Positions 33,292 to 41,202 of a stretch of 64,000 bases of DNA are shown piece after piece. The translations under genes were made by a program, and so were the position numbers. The stretch comes from Microbispora oryzae. Its GTDB lineage: Bacteria > Actinomycetota > Actinomycetes > Streptosporangiales > Streptosporangiaceae. The stretch is taken from contig NZ_JAFCNB010000005.1 of assembly GCF_017896165.1 (NCBI RefSeq), positions 310,001 to 374,000 on the forward strand. Reading direction: 5' to 3'. Below the pieces are notes generated by a model. That model did not search any database and was not told where the DNA came from. It worked only from the letters and a program-made list of their open reading frames with translations. The number at the start of each line of letters is the position of its first letter. The stretch's first letter is position 1.

Positions 33292-33368
33292 TGTCGACAA
33301 CCTTGTGGATAAGGTGTGCAGAGCTGCGGACAGGCATGGGAAAACCCTGGGGACAGACCTGTGGACAA
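33292..33368. promoter_or_regulatory. Cluster of DnaA-box-like sequences in the dnaB promoter region
   Basis: TGTGGATAA at 33304-33312 is the exact reverse complement of the classical box TTATCCACA, and TGTGGACAA at 33360-33368 is the exact complement of the actinobacterial box TTGTCCACA. A near match TGTCGACAA lies at 33292-33300, and partial boxes occur at 33413 and 33424. They fall in the 270-base gap between dnaB (minus) and the MATE gene (plus). DnaA control of dnaB transcription is plausible; DnaA-titration is the alternative. Confidence 0.6.
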
Positions 33369-33476
33369 GACCGCCGGACATCCACGAATCCCCGTCGGAC
33401 CTGCACATTCGCTGTCCACCACCTGTGGAGGAAAGAAAGTCGGCCCGACACGCCGATACCGATGGAGCATGAGTGA

Positions 33477-33507
33477 GTAAGTGGCACAATAGGCGAGTGC
33501 CACTTAC
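33477..33507. promoter_or_regulatory. 11-bp perfect inverted repeat overlapping the MATE start codon
   Basis: GTAAGTGGCAC (33477-33487) and GTGCCACTTAC (33497-33507) are exact inverse complements around a 9-base spacer. A CACAAT -10-like hexamer (33485-33490) lies within it and the GTG start codon opens the second arm. The arrangement is as expected for a repressor operator that blocks the promoter. The spacing resembles CIRCE but the sequence does not. Confidence 0.75.
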
Positions 33508-34822
33508 CGCAGTGAGCGGGAGCGGGCTGAGACCGGGCCGGGCCCACGACCGGGAGATCCTCAGGCTCGCGATTCCGGCGTTCGGCGCACTGGTGGCCGA
33601 GCCGCTCTTCCTGCTCACCGACTCGGTCATCGTCGGCCACCTCCCCGATCCCGCGCTCGGCGCTCTGGGTGTGGCCGGCTCGGCGCTCTCCGCTCTCGTC
33701 GGCCTGTGCGTGTTCCTGGCGTACGGCACCACCGCCGCGGTGGCGCGGCGGATGGGAGCCGGGAACCTCGGAAAGGCGATGCGTCAGGGGATCGACGGCC
33801 TCTGGCTGGCGGCCGGGATCGGCCTGGCGGTCGCCGCCGCATGCTGGCCTCTCGCTCCATTTATCGTACACGTGTTCGGAGCGAGTGGCCAGCTCGCCGC
33901 GCTGGCCGTCGGCTATCTGCGGGTCAGCCTGCTGGGGACGCCGTCGCTCCTCCTGGTGCTGGCGGGCACGGGCGTGCTGCGCGGTCTCCAGGACACCCGG
34001 ACGCCGCTGGCCGTCTCCGTCGGCTCGTTCACCCTCAACGGCCTGCTCAACGTCTGGTTCGTGCTCGGCCTCGGCTGGGGCGTCGCGGGATCGGCCTGGG
34101 GCACGGTCGTCGCCCAGACCCTGGCCGCCGCCGTCTACGTCGTCCTGGTGGTGCGGGCGGCCCGGCGGCACGGGGTGTCTCTGCTGCCCGACCCGCGTGG
34201 GGTGCGCGCCGCCGGCACGGCCGGTGTCGCTCTGGCCGTCCGCACGGCGTGCCTGCAGATCGTTCTGCTCGTGGCCACGTCGCTGGCCACCCGCATGGGC
34301 GAGACCCAGATCGAGGCGTACACGATCACCGCGAGGATCTGGACGTTCCTCGCGTTCGCCCTCGACGCCATCGCGATCGCCGGTCAGGCGATCACCGGGC
34401 GGTCGCTCGGGTCCGGGGACGTCGCCGCCACCCGTGCGGCGACCCGCCGGATGGTGCTGTGGGGCGTGGTGTGCGGCGCGCTGTTCGGCGTGGCCGTACT
34501 GCTGGCGCGGCCCCTGGTCCCCGGCCTGTTCGGGGCCGACACGGCGGTGGCCGCCGAACTGCCGGCCGCCCTGTGGCCCGTGGCGTTGCTCCAGCCGGTG
34601 GCCGGAGTCGTGTTCGTGCTCGACGGCGTGCTGATCGGGGCCGGCGACCAGCGTTATCTCGCCTGGGCCGGGGTGTGGACGACGCTCGCCTACCTGCCCG
34701 TGGCGGCCCTGTCGGGCGGGCTGGTCGCCCTGTGGATAGCGCTCGGCGTGTGGATGGCCGCCCGCCTGGTCACCCTCGTCGTCCGCGCCAGGGGCACGGC
34801 CTGGATGGTCACCGGCGGCTGA
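33497..34822 (+). CDS. MATE family multidrug exporter
   Basis: A 441-residue, 12-helix cation-coupled exporter of the DinF-like MATE branch. Hydrophobic segments start LRLAIPAFGALVAEPLFLLTDSVIVGHLP and include GTPSLLLVLAGTGVLRGLQDTRTPL, a motif shared with other MATE proteins. The start is GTG 33497, inside a perfect inverted repeat and 6 bases after a -10-like hexamer, suggesting a leaderless, repressor-controlled mRNA; GTG 33473 is in frame upstream but would add MSKWHNRR. Substrate unknown. Confidence 0.92.
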   Translation: MPLTAVSGSGLRPGRAHDREILRLAIPAFGALVAEPLFLLTDSVIVGHLPDPALGALGVAGSALSALVGLCVFLAYGTTAAVARRMGAGNLGKAMRQGIDGLWLAAGIGLAVAAACWPLAPFIVHVFGASGQLAALAVGYLRVSLLGTPSLLLVLAGTGVLRGLQDTRTPLAVSVGSFTLNGLLNVWFVLGLGWGVAGSAWGTVVAQTLAAAVYVVLVVRAARRHGVSLLPDPRGVRAAGTAGVALAVRTACLQIVLLVATSLATRMGETQIEAYTITARIWTFLAFALDAIAIAGQAITGRSLGSGDVAATRAATRRMVLWGVVCGALFGVAVLLARPLVPGLFGADTAVAAELPAALWPVALLQPVAGVVFVLDGVLIGAGDQRYLAWAGVWTTLAYLPVAALSGGLVALWIALGVWMAARLVTLVVRARGTAWMVTGG

Positions 34823-34843
34823 CCCGCCGGGCCGCGGCCTCGC

Positions 34844-35590
34844 TCAGCCCATGCGGCGGGAGTCGAGCACCCGGTGGAGGAACTCCCGGGTGCGGGGGTG
34901 CTCCGGCGCCGAGAAGATCTGCTCGGGCGTCCCGCGCTCCACCAGTACGCCGCCGTCGAGGAAGCAGACGCTGTCGGCGATGTCCCTGGCGAACCCCATC
35001 TCGTGGGTGGCCAGGATCATCGTCATCCCGGTCTCCTTCAGCTCGCGGATGACGCTCAGAACCTCGGTGACCAGCGCCGGGTCCAGCGCCGAGGTGATCT
35101 CGTCGAGCAGCAGGAGGCGCGGCTGGGTGGCCATCGCGCGGACGACCGCGACCCGCTGCTGCTGACCGCCCGACAGCCGGTCGGGATACTCCCCCGCCTT
35201 GTCCGACAGCCCGAACCGGTCGAGCAGCTCCCGCGCCTGCTCGTCGGCCTCCCGAGTCGCGACCCGGTGCACCTTCCGGGGAGCGAGCGTGATGTTCTCC
35301 AGCACGGTCATGTGCGGGAAGAGGTTGTAGGACTGGAACACCATGCCGATCCGCCGGCGCACCTCGTCGGGATCGGCCCCGACCTCGGTGATGTCCACCC
35401 CGTCCAGGTAGATGGCGCCGTCGTCGACCGTCTCCAGCAGGTTGACGCAGCGCAGCAGCGTCGACTTGCCGGAGCCCGAGGCGCCGATGAGGCAGACCAC
35501 CTCGTGGGGCGCCACATCGAGATCGATGCCACGCAGCACGCTGTGCTGGTGGTAGTTCTTCCAGACGTCCTCGATCTTCAGCAGGGTCAC
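34844..35590 (-). CDS. Polar amino acid ABC importer, ATP-binding subunit (GlnQ-like)
   Basis: A 248-residue ATPase. Walker A GASGSGKSTLLRCVNLLE, Q-loop GMVFQSYNLFPHMTVLENI, signature LSGGQQQRVAVVRAMATQ, Walker B LLLLDEITSALDP and switch HEMGFARDIADSV; FLDGGVLVERGTPEQIFSAPEHPRTREFL is typical of GlnQ/ArtP. It overlaps the permease stop by ATGA. Energises uptake of an amino acid brought by the lipoprotein of this operon. Confidence 0.95.
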   Translation of the reverse strand: MTLLKIEDVWKNYHQHSVLRGIDLDVAPHEVVCLIGASGSGKSTLLRCVNLLETVDDGAIYLDGVDITEVGADPDEVRRRIGMVFQSYNLFPHMTVLENITLAPRKVHRVATREADEQARELLDRFGLSDKAGEYPDRLSGGQQQRVAVVRAMATQPRLLLLDEITSALDPALVTEVLSVIRELKETGMTMILATHEMGFARDIADSVCFLDGGVLVERGTPEQIFSAPEHPRTREFLHRVLDSRRMG

Positions 35591-36555
35591 GCGATCCCGC
35601 CTCCCGTCCGCCGTCTCGCCGTACGTGCCGCCAGGTGGTCGGTGAAGCGCGCCATCGGCACGGTGAGGGCGATGAACAGCAGCGCCGCCGCCAGGTAGGG
35701 GGTGTAGTTGAACGACGAGGCGGCGTGGATCTGCGCCTGCCGCAGCGCCTCCAGCGGTCCGAGGACGGCCACGAGGGCGCTGTCCTTCTGCAGCGAGGCG
35801 AAGTCGTTGAGCAGCGGCGGCACCACCGTGCGGACGGCCTGTGGCAGCACCACGTAGCGCATGGTCTGGCCGTGGGTCAGCGCCAGCGAGCGGGCCGCCG
35901 CCCGCTGGCTGGGGTGGACCGACTCGATGCCCGACCGGAACACCTCGGCGACGTACGCGCCGTAGGACAGCACGAGCGCGACCGTGCCGAGCGTGACCGG
36001 GTCGCTGGGCGCGCCCTGGAGCTGGAGCGCCGGCACGCCGAAGCCGACCAGGTAGACCAGCAGGATCACCGGGATGCCGCGGAAGATGTCCGTGTACAGC
36101 ACGGCCACGGCGCGCAACGGGAAGAAGACCGGCGAGCGCAGCCCGCGCACCAGGGCCACCAGCATCCCGAGCAGCAGAACCAGTGCCTCGGCGATGAGGA
36201 AGATCTTGATGTTGAGCACGAAGCCGCGCAGGACGTCGGGGAACGCCTCGGCGAAGGCGTCCGCGCTCAGGAACGTCTCGCGGACTCTCGGCCAGCCGGG
36301 CGACGCCGTCACCCCGACCACGAGGACGATCACGGCCGCCAGGGTGGAGGCCGTGGCGATCGAGGCCGACCGCCGGCCACGACGGCGCAGCTCGGCCTCG
36401 CGGCGGAGCTGCCGCTCGCTCTTCACCCGGGGCACGGACGTGTCTTCACCCGCGGCGACGTCCCCGGCCTGCCCGGCCGCGACGTCCCCAGGCGCGATGT
36501 CCCCAGCCGTGATGTCCCCCGTGGAGCGCCCGGCCGCGGCTTCCCCCTCGGTCAT
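35587..36555 (-). CDS. Polar amino acid ABC importer, permease
   Basis: A 322-residue permease. After an unusual Asp/Gly/Ala-rich N terminus with repeated GDI/GDV units (residues about 12-41) and a basic stretch RRGRRSA, the membrane part begins. The HisM/GlnP signature is present: FRGIPVILLVYLVGFGVP, YGAYVAEVFRSGIESVHPSQRAAARSLALTHGQTMRYVVLPQAVRTVVPPLLNDFASL (EAA loop) and KDSALVAVLG. It overlaps the ATPase start by four bases. No Shine-Dalgarno is clear for its own ATG 36553-36555. Confidence 0.94.
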   Translation of the reverse strand: MTEGEAAAGRSTGDITAGDIAPGDVAAGQAGDVAAGEDTSVPRVKSERQLRREAELRRRGRRSASIATASTLAAVIVLVVGVTASPGWPRVRETFLSADAFAEAFPDVLRGFVLNIKIFLIAEALVLLLGMLVALVRGLRSPVFFPLRAVAVLYTDIFRGIPVILLVYLVGFGVPALQLQGAPSDPVTLGTVALVLSYGAYVAEVFRSGIESVHPSQRAAARSLALTHGQTMRYVVLPQAVRTVVPPLLNDFASLQKDSALVAVLGPLEALRQAQIHAASSFNYTPYLAAALLFIALTVPMARFTDHLAARTARRRTGGGIA

Positions 36556-36562
36556 TTGAATA

Positions 36563-36590
36563 CCGTCACTTCAGTTCCGTCACTTCAGTT
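36563..36590. repeat. 14-bp tandem duplication across a stop codon
   Basis: CCGTCACTTCAGTT occurs twice in direct tandem at 36563-36576 and 36577-36590. The stop codon of the amino-acid-binding lipoprotein (minus strand, TGA at 36580-36582) is in the second copy; the first copy repeats the terminal LK-stop sequence downstream of the gene. Probably a recent slippage event. Confidence 0.9.
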
Positions 36591-37455
36591 CGGGCGCGCC
36601 CGCGCTGGCGGTCAGCCACTGGCTCTCGATCGTGGCCAGCTCACCCGACGACTTCAGCTCGCCGATGGCCTTGTCCACGCAGCTCACCAGGCCACTGCCC
36701 TTCTGGAACAGCAGGCCGAACTCCTCGGGCGTGCCCGAGCTCGCGGCGAACTGGCCGACGATCTTCGAGCCCTCCACCTGCGCCGCGGTGACGTAGAAGG
36801 CCGTGGGCAGGTCGACCACGATGGCGTCGATCTGGTGGTTCTTCAGCGCGTTCACCGCGTCGACCTGCTGGTTGAACACGCTGGGGTCCGCGCTCGGCTT
36901 GATCAGGTCTCGTACGGCCTGGAACGCCGTGGTGGCGGCCTGCACGCCGATCTTGGCGTCCTTGAGCTCCGCGAGCGTGGTGGCCGAGGCGAACTTCGAC
37001 TTCTCCAGCGCGACCACGCCCTGCTTGACCTCGTAATAGCCCTGGCTGAAGTCGACGGCCTTCTTCCGCTCCGGGGTGATCGAGATCTGGTTGACGTCGA
37101 AGTCGAACTGCTTGGGACCCGGCGCGAACGACGAGTCGAAGGGGACGACCGTCCAGGCGACCTGGTCCTTGGTGAAGCCCAGCTTGCCGGCGACGGCGTA
37201 CGCGACCGCGCTCTCGAAGCCCTGCCCGTTGGACGGGTCGTCGTTCTTGAACCAGGGCTCGTACGCCGGCTTGTCGGTGCCGATCGTCAACGTGCCCGAT
37301 GTGGTCAGGGGCAGGGTGTCCGGCGTGCAGGCCGGGGAGGCGGCGCCGGAGCCAGCCGGCGCGGACGCGGCGGAGGTGGATTCGGGTGCCGGGGCGCAGG
37401 CGGCTGCCGCCAGTACGAGGGCGCCGACAGCCAGCGGCAGGGGGGAACGGCGCAT
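36580..37455 (-). CDS. Polar amino acid ABC importer, substrate-binding lipoprotein
   Basis: A 291-residue solute-binding protein. A signal sequence (MRRSPLPLAVGALVLAAAAC) ends with a lipobox-like AAAC, so the mature protein is probably lipidated at Cys20. The family-3 fold reads LTIGTDKPAYEPWF, FESAVAYAVAGKLGF, VNQISITPERKKAVDFSQGYYEVKQGVV, KIGVQAATTAFQAV and DAIVVDLPTAFYV. ATG 37453-37455 follows GGAGGCCGAG. First gene of the three-gene importer operon. Confidence 0.95.
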   Translation of the reverse strand: MRRSPLPLAVGALVLAAAACAPAPESTSAASAPAGSGAASPACTPDTLPLTTSGTLTIGTDKPAYEPWFKNDDPSNGQGFESAVAYAVAGKLGFTKDQVAWTVVPFDSSFAPGPKQFDFDVNQISITPERKKAVDFSQGYYEVKQGVVALEKSKFASATTLAELKDAKIGVQAATTAFQAVRDLIKPSADPSVFNQQVDAVNALKNHQIDAIVVDLPTAFYVTAAQVEGSKIVGQFAASSGTPEEFGLLFQKGSGLVSCVDKAIGELKSSGELATIESQWLTASAGAPELK

Positions 37456-37570
37456 CTCGGCCTCCATCGGGGGTCTTCGCTTCGGATTCGCGCGTTTGGG
37501 CTAGGAGGATAGTAGCGTTTCGGATAAACCCCCCTGCATTAGGGGACAATCCTCTCGCCCGCCGGATAGA

Positions 37571-37606
37571 CGAAAGGCCCTGTCCCCAGAGGGGAAGGGC
37601 CCTTCG
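37571..37606 (-). terminator. Terminator after rplI
   Basis: On the minus strand CGAAGGGCCCTTCCCC pairs with GGGGACAGGGCCTTTCG around a TCT loop, with one mismatch and one bulge. It ends the rpsF-ssb-rpsR-rplI transcript before the amino acid importer operon. Confidence 0.8.
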
Positions 37607-37618
37607 AAGACGCGAACG

Positions 37619-38065
37619 TCAGCCGGCGACGACCTCGATGTCGACGGTCGCCGAGACCTCCGGGTGCAGCCGCACGCTGACCTTGTGGACGCCGACGCTC
37701 TTGATCGGGTTGACGATCTCGATGCGGCGCCGGTCGAGCTGCGGGCCACCCGCGGCCTTGACGGCCTGGGCGACGTCCGCCGTGGTGACGGAGCCGAACA
37801 GGCGGCCGGAGTCACCCGCGCGGGTCGCGAGCTTGACCTTGAGGGCGCCGAGCTGCCCGGCGACCTCCTTGGCGGAACCGACGTCGCGGATCTCGCGGGC
37901 GTCGCGCGCCTTCTTGATCGAGGCGATCTGCGACTCCGCCCCGCGGGTCCACCGGATGGCGAACCCACGCGGGATGAGGTAGTTACGGCCGTAGCCGTCC
38001 TTGACCTCCACGACGTCGCCCGGGGCGCCGAGGCCGGAGACCTCATTCGTGAGGATGAGCTTCAT
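37619..38065 (-). CDS. rplI: 50S ribosomal protein L9
   Basis: A 148-residue two-domain ribosomal protein. The N-terminal domain reads [37 protein letters not shown], joined by the long central helix [19 protein letters not shown] to the C-terminal domain ending [22 protein letters not shown]. Normal length. Last gene of the rpsF operon; ATG at 38065. Confidence 0.98.
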   Translation of the reverse strand: MKLILTNEVSGLGAPGDVVEVKDGYGRNYLIPRGFAIRWTRGAESQIASIKKARDAREIRDVGSAKEVAGQLGALKVKLATRAGDSGRLFGSVTTADVAQAVKAAGGPQLDRRRIEIVNPIKSVGVHKVSVRLHPEVSATVDIEVVAG

Positions 38066-38082
38066 GTCCTGAGTCTCCCTTC

Positions 38083-38319
38083 TCAGCGAGCCGTGCTCGT
38101 GTAGGGCAGCAGAGCCACCTCACGGGCGTTCTTGATAGCGGTCGCCACGTCGCGCTGGTGCTGGGTGCAGTTGCCCGTCACCCGGCGGGCACGGATCTTG
38201 CCGCGGTCGGAGATGAACTTCCGCAGCAGCGCCGTGTCCTTGTAGTCGACGTAGGAGATCTTGTCATGGCAGAAGAGGCAAACCTTCTTCTTGGGCTTGC
38301 GCACTGCCGGCTTCGCCAT
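38083..38319 (-). CDS. rpsR: 30S ribosomal protein S18 (cysteine form)
   Basis: A 78-residue S18. The cysteines CLFC and GNC, with a nearby His, mark the zinc-binding (C+) form; actinomycetes often also carry a Cys-less copy elsewhere that is used under zinc limitation. The core [21 protein letters not shown]-like sequence ([20 protein letters not shown]) is standard. ATG 38317-38319, RBS AAAGGAG. Gap to rplI is 17 bases. Confidence 0.97.
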   Translation of the reverse strand: MAKPAVRKPKKKVCLFCHDKISYVDYKDTALLRKFISDRGKIRARRVTGNCTQHQRDVATAIKNAREVALLPYTSTAR

Positions 38320-38400
38320 CGTGGTGCTCCTTTCAGAGCCCCGCGTGATGCGGGAATGGTCGATTCGGATTATTGATGGTGGAGGACGGGACGCGGAGGG

Positions 38401-38940
38401 CTAGAAGGGCGGCTCGTCGCTGAAGTCGCCGCCGAAGCCGCCGCCCTGAGAACCGCCGAAGCCACCGCCACCACCGCCACCGCCCTGGTTGTAGCCCTGG
38501 GGGGCGGGAGCCGCGCTGGCCCACGGGTCGTTGGCGGGTCCGCCGAAGCCTCCACCGCCACCGCCGCCCTGGCGCGTGGTCTTGTTGACCTTCGCCGTGG
38601 CGTTGCGGAGCGAGGGACCGACCTCGTCGACCTCGACCTCGTAGACGGTGCGCTTCTCGCCTTCCTTGGTCTCGTACGACCGCTGGCGCAACCGGCCCTG
38701 CACGATCACCCGCATGCCGCGCTGGAGACTCTCGGCGACGTTCTCCGCCGCCTGCCGCCAGACGTTGCAGGTGAGGAACAGGCCCTCGCCGTCCTTCCAC
38801 TCGTTGGTCTGCCTGTCGAGGAACCTCGGAGTGGACGCGATGCGGAACCGGGCCACGGCCTGCCCCGTCGGGGTGAAGCGCAGCTCCGGGTCGTCGACAA
38901 GGTTGCCGACGATGGTGATCTGGGTGTCGCCTGCTGCCAT
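38401..38940 (-). CDS. ssb: Single-stranded DNA-binding protein
   Basis: A 179-residue SSB. The OB fold is at residues 1-108 ([30 protein letters not shown], then [61 protein letters not shown]). A Gly/Asn/Gln-rich flexible linker precedes the conserved acidic tip DFSDEPPF, which binds partner proteins such as RecO and the clamp loader. Third position in the operon after rpsF. Confidence 0.97.
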   Translation of the reverse strand: MAAGDTQITIVGNLVDDPELRFTPTGQAVARFRIASTPRFLDRQTNEWKDGEGLFLTCNVWRQAAENVAESLQRGMRVIVQGRLRQRSYETKEGEKRTVYEVEVDEVGPSLRNATAKVNKTTRQGGGGGGGFGGPANDPWASAAPAPQGYNQGGGGGGGGFGGSQGGGFGGDFSDEPPF

Positions 38941-39034
38941 CGGTCGCTTTCGCCTTCCTATCCCGTCAGCTGAGCCGTCGCAGGGCTCAGAGTACGGCCC
39001 CGGCCCGACAAAAAGCCGGGCTTCGCGCTACCAC

Positions 39035-39325
39035 TCAGTGGAGCTCGGGGCGGATGACCTTGGTGCGGAGAATGCCCTCGTTCAGGTTGAGCTGACGGTC
39101 CAGCTCCTTGACGGTGGCGGGCTCCGCGGTCAGGTCGATGACGGCGTAGATGCCCTCGGACTTCTTGGCGATGTCGTAGGACAGCCGGCGACGACCCCAC
39201 ACATCGACCTTCTCCACCGTTCCGCCGTCGTTGCGCACGACGGCGAGGAACTGGTCGATCGAGGGCTGCACGGTGCGCTCGTCGAGGGACGGGTCGAGGA
39301 TGACCATCATCTCGTAGCGACGCAT
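39035..39325 (-). CDS. rpsF: 30S ribosomal protein S6
   Basis: A 96-residue ribosomal protein starting [20 protein letters not shown], with [30 protein letters not shown] in the core. The ATG at 39323-39325 has GGAGG ten bases upstream; the upstream open frame is not conserved. It heads the rpsF-ssb-rpsR-rplI operon. A hairpin with a CCG element in its 5' leader suggests S6:S18 autoregulation. Confidence 0.97.
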   Translation of the reverse strand: MRRYEMMVILDPSLDERTVQPSIDQFLAVVRNDGGTVEKVDVWGRRRLSYDIAKKSEGIYAVIDLTAEPATVKELDRQLNLNEGILRTKVIRPELH

Positions 39326-39355
39326 GTGTGATCCAACCTCCTCTGGACTCTTGCG

Positions 39356-39376
39356 GTCACGACGCCTTGCCGTGAC
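39356..39376 (-). promoter_or_regulatory. Hairpin in the rpsF leader, candidate S6:S18-binding element
   Basis: On the minus strand GTCACG (39371-39376) pairs with CGTGAC (39356-39361) over a 9-base loop, and the 3' arm runs into CGTGACCG. S6:S18 leader motifs feature a stem with a single-stranded CCG resembling the 16S rRNA site of the protein pair. The match is by eye and partial. Confidence 0.4.
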
Positions 39377-39509
39377 AGGAGGACACTGCGGTGAAACCAG
39401 GGGCTGACGCGCCCCGGAATCCATATCTGACGCAGTCGAACAAGGCTATCAGCCACTTGGCCGTGTGCCGCCCGGAGAGCGAAACTGGAGGCCAAAGGGG
39501 GTGAGGGCG

Positions 39510-39824
39510 ATGCCTCACGGCGTGCGGATGCGGCGCCTGCCCGTTCACCTGACGCTGAACACCGACGGCAGGCCGCATCCAGTGGAGAACATCATGACGG
39601 TCGCGACGCTGCTGGTCGGGCTCGTGGCCTTCTGCCTGGGGTTCGTGGTGCGGGCTCACGTCGTCGCGTCGTGGCTGGGGGCCATCGGGTTCTTCGGCGG
39701 CATGTACGCCCAGTTCATGTCCTCGACCACGGCCCAGCGATCGCTGATCATCGTGGGCGTCGTGACCTCGTTCGTGGGCGCGGCGCTCGGGATCGCGCAC
39801 GGCGGCTTCCTCCCGAAGCCCTGA
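39510..39824 (+). CDS. Small membrane protein (104 aa), unknown
   Basis: A 104-residue protein with a basic N terminus (MPHGVRMRRLPVHLTLNTDG) and three hydrophobic stretches: TVATLLVGLVAFCLGFVV, WLGAIGFFGGMYAQF and SLIIVGVVTSFVGAALGIA. A GGGGGTGAGGGCG Shine-Dalgarno precedes ATG 39510. I recognise no family; actinomycetes commonly carry such small proteins near this operon. Divergent from rpsF. Confidence 0.75.
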   Translation: MPHGVRMRRLPVHLTLNTDGRPHPVENIMTVATLLVGLVAFCLGFVVRAHVVASWLGAIGFFGGMYAQFMSSTTAQRSLIIVGVVTSFVGAALGIAHGGFLPKP

Positions 39825-39903
39825 CGCCGAGACCCTGGACGCCGAGGCCCTGCCGGCAAGGTCCTGACGCCGGAGCCGCGATCCCGAAGGCGCGATCCCG
39901 AGA

Positions 39904-39923
39904 GCCGGGCCCGTAGGCCCGGC
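39904..39923. terminator. Hairpin between convergent small membrane genes
   Basis: GCCGGGCC and GGCCCGGC form an 8-bp perfect stem with a CGTA loop. It lies 80 bases after one gene and 25 bases after the other on the opposite strand, so it may terminate both. Confidence 0.75.
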
Positions 39924-39948
39924 GCACGTACGGTGACGGGCCACGACG

Positions 39949-40125
39949 TCATCCGCCGATGTGCAGATCCACGCCGAGGAGGATGAGGAACCACAGGAAG
40001 ATCGCCAGCAGCGCCTGGGCGATCTGCCGGAGCAGGGTCGGGGTGAGGTAATGGTGGACCCACGCCACGTAGAGCCCCACCAGGATGTAGATGAGTAACA
40101 GGAAGCTGCCGAGGCGATATCGCAT
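39949..40125 (-). CDS. 58-residue membrane protein
   Basis: Encodes [20 protein letters not shown], then [20 protein letters not shown] and a second hydrophobic segment [18 protein letters not shown]. Two membrane helices are predicted with a short loop. The ATG at 40123-40125 has an excellent AAGGAG Shine-Dalgarno 7 bases upstream, and the frame ends in TGA, so it is likely real despite its size. Unknown family. Divergent from the AP endonuclease. Confidence 0.75.
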   Translation of the reverse strand: MRYRLGSFLLLIYILVGLYVAWVHHYLTPTLLRQIAQALLAIFLWFLILLGVDLHIGG

Positions 40126-40298
40126 GGTCCGTCTCCTTCACGTCAAGCGGCGCGCGGGCTGCGCCGGGCGCGTGCGACGAGGCGACTGCCCCGGCGGGTC
40201 CTCTTGAAACGCTCTTGGGGAGGGCTTATGGTTCGCCCTTCGCGTTCGGAAGGCTTCCTGCCGTGACGTTTGAGACAGCCGCACGATGGAGGAACGGG

Positions 40299-41093
40299 AT
40301 GGACCGACAGCACGCCGAGCGTCCGGTACGGATCGGGGCCCATGTCGACCAGGACGACCCGCTCGCGCACGCCGCCGCCCGCGACGCGGAGGTGGTGCAG
40401 TTCTTCCTCGGCGATCCGCAGGGCTGGAAGGCCCCGGTGCTGCCCGAGTCTGCCGGCGCGCTGCGTGAGTCGGCCGTCGACGTCTACGTTCACGCGCCGT
40501 ACGTGATCAACGTGGCCACGTCGAACAACCGGATCCGCATCCCCAGCCGCAAGCTGCTCGACGGCCATCTCAAGGCCGCCGCGTCCATCGGGGCGAAGGG
40601 GCTGATCGTGCACGGTGGTCACGTGAACGCGGGCGACGACCCCCGGACCGGTTTCGACAACTGGCGCAAGGTCTTCGAACGCACCGAGTGCCCCATCCCC
40701 GTGCTCATCGAGAACACCGCCGGCGGCGGCAACGCGATGGCCCGCAGGCTCGACCGCATCGCGCGGCTGTGGGACGCGGTCACCGCCGGTGCGCCGGACC
40801 CCTCCGTCGTCGGCTTCTGCCTCGACACCTGCCACTTCCACGCGGGAGGCGAGGAGCTCCTCGACATCGTCGACCGGGTCATGGCGATCACCGGCCGGAT
40901 CGACCTGGTGCACTGCAACGACTCCCGCGACGCCTTCGACTCGGGCGCCGACCGCCACGCCAACATCGGCGTCGGCCAGATCGACCCCGAGCTCATCGTC
41001 GCGGTCTGCCGGGCGGCCGGCGCGCCGATCGTGGTGGAGACCCCGTCCGAGGGTCAGGCCGACGACATCGCCTTCCTGCGCAAGCATCTGTGA
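40299..41093 (+). CDS. nfo: AP endonuclease / deoxyribonuclease IV (Xth-type TIM barrel)
   Basis: A 264-residue repair enzyme of the endonuclease IV family. It hydrolyses phosphodiester bonds at abasic sites. The barrel motifs are present: [38 protein letters not shown], and [24 protein letters not shown] with zinc ligands His, Glu and Asp. ATG 40299 follows GGAGGAACGGG. Slightly shorter than E. coli Nfo; sub-type (actinobacterial Nfo-like) is inferred. Confidence 0.93.
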   Translation: MDRQHAERPVRIGAHVDQDDPLAHAAARDAEVVQFFLGDPQGWKAPVLPESAGALRESAVDVYVHAPYVINVATSNNRIRIPSRKLLDGHLKAAASIGAKGLIVHGGHVNAGDDPRTGFDNWRKVFERTECPIPVLIENTAGGGNAMARRLDRIARLWDAVTAGAPDPSVVGFCLDTCHFHAGGEELLDIVDRVMAITGRIDLVHCNDSRDAFDSGADRHANIGVGQIDPELIVAVCRAAGAPIVVETPSEGQADDIAFLRKHL

Positions 41094-41100
41094 CGCGACC

Positions 41101-41119
41101 GTCCACAGCCTGTGGATAA
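41101..41119. promoter_or_regulatory. Convergent DnaA-box pair after the AP endonuclease gene
   Basis: TCCACAG and CTGTGGA face each other over one base, and the second half reads TGTGGATAA (41111-41119), the exact complement of the classical DnaA box. It lies between convergent genes, so a promoter role is unlikely; a DnaA titration site is possible. Confidence 0.45.
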
Positions 41120-41202
41120 GTTTCTGGATTGGCCGGCCCATCCCCTGGGTAAGGGGTCACACCAGTCACCCCCGTCTCCCTACCGCGGGGCACGCGGCGG
41201 CC

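Noticed and set aside
40143-41141. Minus-strand frame opposite the AP endonuclease
   Set aside because: Shadow of the plus-strand TIM-barrel gene, which has all metal-site motifs.
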